Source of the DNA: Bryobacterales bacterium KBS 96
Lineage (GTDB): Bacteria; Acidobacteriota; Terriglobia; Bryobacterales; Bryobacteraceae
Length of the DNA stretch: 64,000 nucleotides
Assembly: GCA_000381625.1 (NCBI GenBank)
Contig: KB906767.1
Coordinates: forward strand, 5,934,462 to 5,998,461
Reading direction: 5' to 3'
Shown: one piece after another, positions 60,201 to 64,000 of the stretch
Layout: each line of letters opens with the position of its first letter
How positions within the stretch are numbered: position 1 is the stretch's first letter
The notes under the pieces: generated by a model
The model's database searches: none
The model's input: the letters and a program-made list of their open reading frames with translations, nothing else
Told to the model about the DNA's origin: nothing
Made by a program: the position numbers and the translations under genes

Positions 60201-62270
60201 ATGAAACGTCCCCAAACAGGCAGGTTCAAATTTGCTCTACTGTGCGCCGGACTGCAGCTTGCCCTCTCCGTTCCCGCTCTGCGCGCCGAGATCGTTCCAG
60301 GTCAGACGCCTCAAACTGCAACCATACGCGTGAATGCCGCTCATCGTGCTGCCTTCACCATCCCGCGAAGCATTTTCGGCAGCTTCCTCGAACCGATCGG
60401 CAACTCCATTAACAATGGCCTCTGGGCGGAGCTTCTGCAAAATCCGAGCTTTGAAGCAAATCCGTGGAGCGCTTCCGCCATCGCCCGACTGATCCAGGAC
60501 GAGCCCTCGCTCAGCCGTGCCTCGCAGCTTGCTTTGCCATTACCTTGGGAACCGCTCGATGCATCGGAAGGCAACCGCTACGAACCCCGGTACGGTGACG
60601 CGGCGAATTCGTGGCGATCTCTCGCCATTTTCGGACTGCCCAATAAGCCAACGGGCATCCGGCAGAGCATATTTCTCCCTGTTGGGCGTGAGCTTCAGTA
60701 TTCCGGCAGCATCTATTTAAAGCATCTGAGCGGGCCTTCACGGATCGAACTTTCGATACGGCGGCATGACCGGACCGAGGAAGTGTTGAGCCGGGTTGAC
60801 CTCGACGCTTCAGGGCCGCGATGGCGGAAGTATTCGTTCAAGTTGAATCTCAAGCCGAATCAGCTCGCGCTACGTGAACCGGCCGATTTCGTTATCCAGG
60901 TACAGGGCGATGAGCGTGTTGTTGTCGATCAGGTCTCCCTCATGCCGGACGACGCACTCGACGGATTGGACCCCGAGATGGTCGAGATGGCGCGCGCGAT
61001 GAAGACCCCGGTGGTGCGGTTTGGCGGCAATTTCACCTCGGGCTATCACTGGCGTGATGGCATCGGCCCGCGCGATAAGCGGGCCACGATGATCAATGTC
61101 GCCTGGGGCATCCCTGAGTACAACCAGTTCGGCACGGATGAGTTCCTTCACTTTTGCAAGCTGATCGGTGCTGAACCGCAGATCGCTCTGAATCTCGGCA
61201 GCGGCACGCCCCAAGAGGCGGCCGACTGGGTGAACTATGTAAACCGGCACTGGACGGAGCGGTCGGGCGGCCTGCTTTGGGAATTGGGCAACGAGCTTTG
61301 GGGCAACTGGAATCTCGCGTATCCTACTCTCGAAGAATTGCCCGCACGCACGCTGAGGTTCAGTGAGGCTGTGCGCCAAGTCGATCCTCATGCGCGTCTG
61401 ATTGCGACCGGGCAGGATCCGGACGTGTACCAGAAGTGGAACGCCGCTCAGCTTCAAAATCCGGCCCGTGCGTTCAACTATCTCTCGACTCACTTTGTCG
61501 TGACGACGGACCGGACTGTCAGCGGCGATCGATCCCCCGACTTTCTTGCCCAGGCGGCCTTTGCTCTACCGGTGGAATTAGGCCGAAAAATCGAGGCAAT
61601 GCAGAAACAGATTAACGACCATCCGGCATTTCGCGATAAAGCGCATATCGCCTTCACGGAATGGCTGTATGTTTGCTGCGGCGGAGGCAATGCCGACGCG
61701 CCGCGGTTTGACAACATGGGCGGGGCTATCGGAGCGGCGGGTTTCTTCAACATGCTGATGCAGCACGCGGATGTAGTTCCGATTTCCGATATGACCGGCA
61801 TTATCGAATTTGCCGGAATCTGGAAGAAACGTGGTGTTGTGTATGGAACGCCGTCCTACTATGCTTTCCGCTTATATTCCACGGCGGACACGAGCGCTCC
61901 GGTCGAAGCCAGCACAGATGCCGGCACATACGACGTCCACAAAGGAATCACGAGGCTACCCGAGATTGCAGACGTTCCGTATTTGGACGTCGTCGCCGCG
62001 TTGAACAAAAGCGGCGATGGGTTGACGCTGTTTTGCATTAGTCGCCATCTTACGCGCGATGTTCTCGCCAAAATTTCCATCGAAGGATTTACGCCCGCCG
62101 GAAACGCCCGTATCGAAACCTTGCACGCGGGAAGTTTATACGAGGGCAACACGGATACACGGCCGAAGGCAATCGCGCCCGTCGTTTCAACGCTTACCAC
62201 CGGCGGCGCCCAGTTGGAATGGACGTTCGTCCACGAAAGCATCTCACGCATTGAACTGCACAGCCGCTGA
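60201..62270 (+). CDS. Secreted GH51-like alpha-L-arabinofuranosidase
   Basis: A 689-residue enzyme with a signal peptide (FALLCAGLQLALSVPALRAE). Residues about 45-260 form a beta domain (IFGSFLEPIGNSINNGLWAE, NPSFEANPW); the barrel follows, with GGNFTSGYHWRDGIGPRD, acid/base Glu in LLWELGNELWGNW and the nucleophile-type Glu in IAFTEWLY. A C-terminal beta domain closes it. It should free arabinose from plant arabinans or arabinoxylans outside the cytoplasm. Its position behind transketolase and an SDR suggests use of pentoses, though no specific arabinose pathway gene is seen. Confidence 0.87.
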   Translation: MKRPQTGRFKFALLCAGLQLALSVPALRAEIVPGQTPQTATIRVNAAHRAAFTIPRSIFGSFLEPIGNSINNGLWAELLQNPSFEANPWSASAIARLIQDEPSLSRASQLALPLPWEPLDASEGNRYEPRYGDAANSWRSLAIFGLPNKPTGIRQSIFLPVGRELQYSGSIYLKHLSGPSRIELSIRRHDRTEEVLSRVDLDASGPRWRKYSFKLNLKPNQLALREPADFVIQVQGDERVVVDQVSLMPDDALDGLDPEMVEMARAMKTPVVRFGGNFTSGYHWRDGIGPRDKRATMINVAWGIPEYNQFGTDEFLHFCKLIGAEPQIALNLGSGTPQEAADWVNYVNRHWTERSGGLLWELGNELWGNWNLAYPTLEELPARTLRFSEAVRQVDPHARLIATGQDPDVYQKWNAAQLQNPARAFNYLSTHFVVTTDRTVSGDRSPDFLAQAAFALPVELGRKIEAMQKQINDHPAFRDKAHIAFTEWLYVCCGGGNADAPRFDNMGGAIGAAGFFNMLMQHADVVPISDMTGIIEFAGIWKKRGVVYGTPSYYAFRLYSTADTSAPVEASTDAGTYDVHKGITRLPEIADVPYLDVVAALNKSGDGLTLFCISRHLTRDVLAKISIEGFTPAGNARIETLHAGSLYEGNTDTRPKAIAPVVSTLTTGGAQLEWTFVHESISRIELHSR

Positions 62271-62296
62271 GCAGAAGGCGATGAAAACTCTGAAAC

Positions 62297-62385
62297 TGAG
62301 CCGGGAAGCGTAAGCGACCATTACTCTGGCCCAGCCGGCAATTCTCGACCCAGAGCCAAATTACGTAAGCAAGCGGGTCTAACCA
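62297..62385. repeat. Dispersed inverted repeat between GH51 and mreB
   Basis: GAGCCGGGAAGCGTAAGCGACC and, farther right, GAGCC...ACGTAAGCAAGCGGGT combine both repeat families seen at 38698 and 56740. It fills most of the gap between these convergent genes. Confidence 0.55.
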
Positions 62386-62394
62386 CTGCGCAAC

Positions 62395-63420
62395 TTAATT
62401 AATCGAAATCCGTTTCAGCAGTTTGAAATTCGTCAACATTTTGCCTGTGCCAAGAACGACCGAAGCCAGTGGATCGTCGGCTAAACAGACTGGCAGGCCC
62501 GTTTCCGAACGGATTCGCGCATCCAGGTTCTTCAATAAGGATCCGCCGCCGGTAAGGACGATTCCGCGATCGCCAATATCGGCGCTCAACTCGGGCGGAG
62601 TGCGTTCGAGAGCGGTTCGAATGGCTGTGACAATCGTAGCGACGCATTCCTGTAGTGCTTCACGAATTTCGCCGTCTTTGATGGGGATTGCTTTCGGCAA
62701 GCCGCTGATCAGGTCCCGGCCTCTCACGTCCATCGTTCGAGGTTCGCTGAATGGGGCCGCCGACCCGACTTCCATCTTGATCGCTTCCGCGGTGCGCTCG
62801 CCTATCAGCAAACTATACTGCCTCTTTACATAGTTCATAATCGCGTCGTCCATCTCGTTCCCGGCGACGCGCAGGGAACGGGAATACACGACTCCAGAAA
62901 GCGACAGCACCGCGATATCGGTAGTGCCGCCACCGATATCGACAATCATGTTTCCGCACGGCTCGGCAATGGGTAGTCCGGCTCCCACGGCCGCCACCAT
63001 GGCCTGCTCCACAAGATAAACCTCACTGGCCTTCGCACGGTAAGTGGAGTCCAGAACCGCTCGTTTCTCCACTTCCGTCGTCTCGCTGGGCACTCCAATC
63101 ACAATGCGCGGATGAACGAGTCTTTTCCTCTTGTGTGCCTTGTGAATGAAATGGTTTAGCATTCGCTCGGCTACTTTGAAATCGGCAATCACCCCATCCC
63201 GAAGCGGTTTGATTGCCACGATGTCCGCCGGAGTACGGCCTAGCATCTGTTTAGCCTCGTTGCCGACGGCCTCCACTTCTCCCGTCTTCCGGTTAAGGGC
63301 GACAATCGATGGTTCATTGATGACAATGCCTTTGCCATCGGCGTAGACCAGTGTGTTCGCCGTGCCAAGATCTATGGCCAGATCGGATGAGAACAGACTG
63401 AGGAGCGAGCGACTATTCAT
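62395..63420 (-). CDS. mreB: Rod-shape determining protein MreB
   Basis: The 341 residues match bacterial actin MreB throughout: the phosphate-1 loop DLAIDLGTANTLVYADGKG, HPRIVIGVPSETTEVEKRAV, the phosphate-2 loop NMIVDIGGGTTDIAVLS and the adenosine motif IVLTGGGSLLKNLD. It assembles into filaments under the membrane that position wall synthesis, so the cell is expected to be rod-shaped. mreC and mreD, usually downstream, are absent: the next gene is the convergent GH51. Upstream (63479-63504) a small hairpin may belong to its control region. Confidence 0.96.
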   Translation of the reverse strand: MNSRSLLSLFSSDLAIDLGTANTLVYADGKGIVINEPSIVALNRKTGEVEAVGNEAKQMLGRTPADIVAIKPLRDGVIADFKVAERMLNHFIHKAHKRKRLVHPRIVIGVPSETTEVEKRAVLDSTYRAKASEVYLVEQAMVAAVGAGLPIAEPCGNMIVDIGGGTTDIAVLSLSGVVYSRSLRVAGNEMDDAIMNYVKRQYSLLIGERTAEAIKMEVGSAAPFSEPRTMDVRGRDLISGLPKAIPIKDGEIREALQECVATIVTAIRTALERTPPELSADIGDRGIVLTGGGSLLKNLDARIRSETGLPVCLADDPLASVVLGTGKMLTNFKLLKRISIN

Positions 63421-63478
63421 ACAAATCCCGAGCGATCCGGTAACCCTTCAGCAACTCAGGTGCGCGCGCAACCGGAAT

Positions 63479-63504
63479 TATCTCAGTTGCCGTGAGATAT
63501 TTTT
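63479..63504 (+). repeat. Hairpin with a T-run upstream of mreB
   Basis: TATCTCA (63479-63485) and TGAGATA (63493-63499) are perfect complements around GTTGCCG, followed by TTTTT on the plus strand. It resembles a weak terminator, yet both neighbours are on the minus strand. It may be an operator or chance. Confidence 0.35.
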
Positions 63505-63605
63505 GAGCCGGCTGGCTGGGCCTTGCGCCTCTTTGCGGCTCGGGGACCTTGGCGAACATCCCGCTCGATCCAACCGCCTGCAAAATAGCTGTGTCCCCAG
63601 ACTAC

Positions 63606-64000
63606 CTACTTCTTTTCGCTCTGAAACAGCAGCGGGACGAAATTCGATAGATTCCCCCGCCACACCATCCACGTATGCATGCCCGGCGTTTCGATATCGA
63701 CGTGCTGGATGTCTTTCGATTTCAGCCATTCACGGAACTTCCGATTGAAGTCGATCAGGTGATCCTCCGTGCCGCATGCCACCCAGAGCAGGCGTATCCG
63801 CGAATTAACCTTTGCATCCAATTTGGGAAATAACTCATTGAAGTCTTGCGACAGACCGCCCGCGCTGAACGACCCGATCCAGGCGAAGCGGTCTAACGCA
63901 TTCAATCCTACAAACAGCGATTCCGCGCCGCCCATCGATAGCCCGGCGATTGCCCGGTCGTCCCGGTCAGTCGAGACGCGATATTCCTTTTCCACCTGGG
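63606..64000 (-). CDS. Esterase of the Fes/esterase D alpha/beta-hydrolase type, cut by the window end
   Basis: The last 131 residues of this gene are in the window; the N-terminus lies beyond 64000. The nucleophile elbow is AIAGLSMGGAESL, followed by SFSAGGLSQDF, the acid region LLWVACGTEDHLID and the catalytic-type His in TPGMHTWMVWRGNL. This pattern matches enterochelin esterase-like (Fes, PF00756) and acetyl xylan or feruloyl esterases. In an organism with secreted GH51 and GH27 it may remove acyl groups from plant polysaccharides, but this is inference. The signal peptide, if any, is outside the window. Confidence 0.82.
   Translation of the reverse strand, partial: QVEKEYRVSTDRDDRAIAGLSMGGAESLFVGLNALDRFAWIGSFSAGGLSQDFNELFPKLDAKVNSRIRLLWVACGTEDHLIDFNRKFREWLKSKDIQHVDIETPGMHTWMVWRGNLSNFVPLLFQSEKK

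Overview
This is a 64 kb chromosomal segment of about 58-60% GC. It is densely coding, with no rRNA, tRNA, CRISPR array, phage or intact insertion sequence that I could recognise. The content points to a soil-type Acidobacteriota close to Bryobacterales/Solibacter. The clues are a DUF2934 protein, an ABA4-like protein, a DUF6599-like protein, many Tat-exported enzymes, single secreted glycoside hydrolases (GH27, GH51 and a glucoamylase-like protein), ECF sigma signalling and many short GC-rich dispersed palindromes. The lineage is an inference from gene content, not a measured placement.

Layout. 1-2.4 kb: a larE fragment, a PLP aminotransferase and a small outer-membrane barrel protein. 2.5-9.8 kb: a minus-strand run with an ACS-type MFS transporter, a creatininase-fold hydrolase, two tandem paralogues of an uncharacterised Rossmann-like family (one Tat-exported, one cytoplasmic), a DUF362 protein and a secreted glucoamylase-like protein. 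This looks like a sugar or sugar-acid utilisation module. 9.9-19 kb: a membrane-anchored protein, DUF2934, a Tat aldo/keto reductase with a frameshifted tail, an FAH-family hydrolase, glutaminyl cyclotransferase, a cupin, oligopeptidase B and an acyl-CoA synthetase. 19-22 kb: DinB, then an ECF sigma / anti-sigma / secretin-N-like triad. 22-30 kb: ABA4-like protein, RidA, PyrD, an aromatic amino-acid decarboxylase-type enzyme, a DapA-like protein, PilZ, a CPBP protease, a hypothetical protein, GAPDH and a DUF433/DUF5615 toxin-antitoxin pair. 30-39 kb: GH27, a triad of pseudo-HtrA, active HtrA-like protease and receiver-degenerate LuxR regulator, GT9, TlpA plus a stand-alone DsbD-alpha domain, an HExxH protein, a parvulin isomerase and a BON protein. 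39-47 kb: a ParDE-like pair, a maltose acetyltransferase broken by a stop codon, SecA, a DUF6599-like protein, a strong candidate structured RNA and an ABC exporter. 47-64 kb: a receiver-only regulator, methyltransferase, endonuclease IV overlapping leuS (which appears to start at ATT), FabG-like SDR, rhodanese-like protein, Gfo/Idh/MocA oxidoreductase, transketolase, a second SDR, GH51, MreB and the end of an esterase gene.

The best leads for new biology are: the cytoplasmic pseudoprotease/protease/pseudo-receiver operon (32.15-34.52 kb); the promoter-to-terminator RNA locus with two GNRA hairpins (45.19-45.35 kb); the ATT start of leuS; the tandem uncharacterised paralogues in the 4.8-7.3 kb operon; and families of palindromic repeats that fill nearly every roomy junction between convergent genes.
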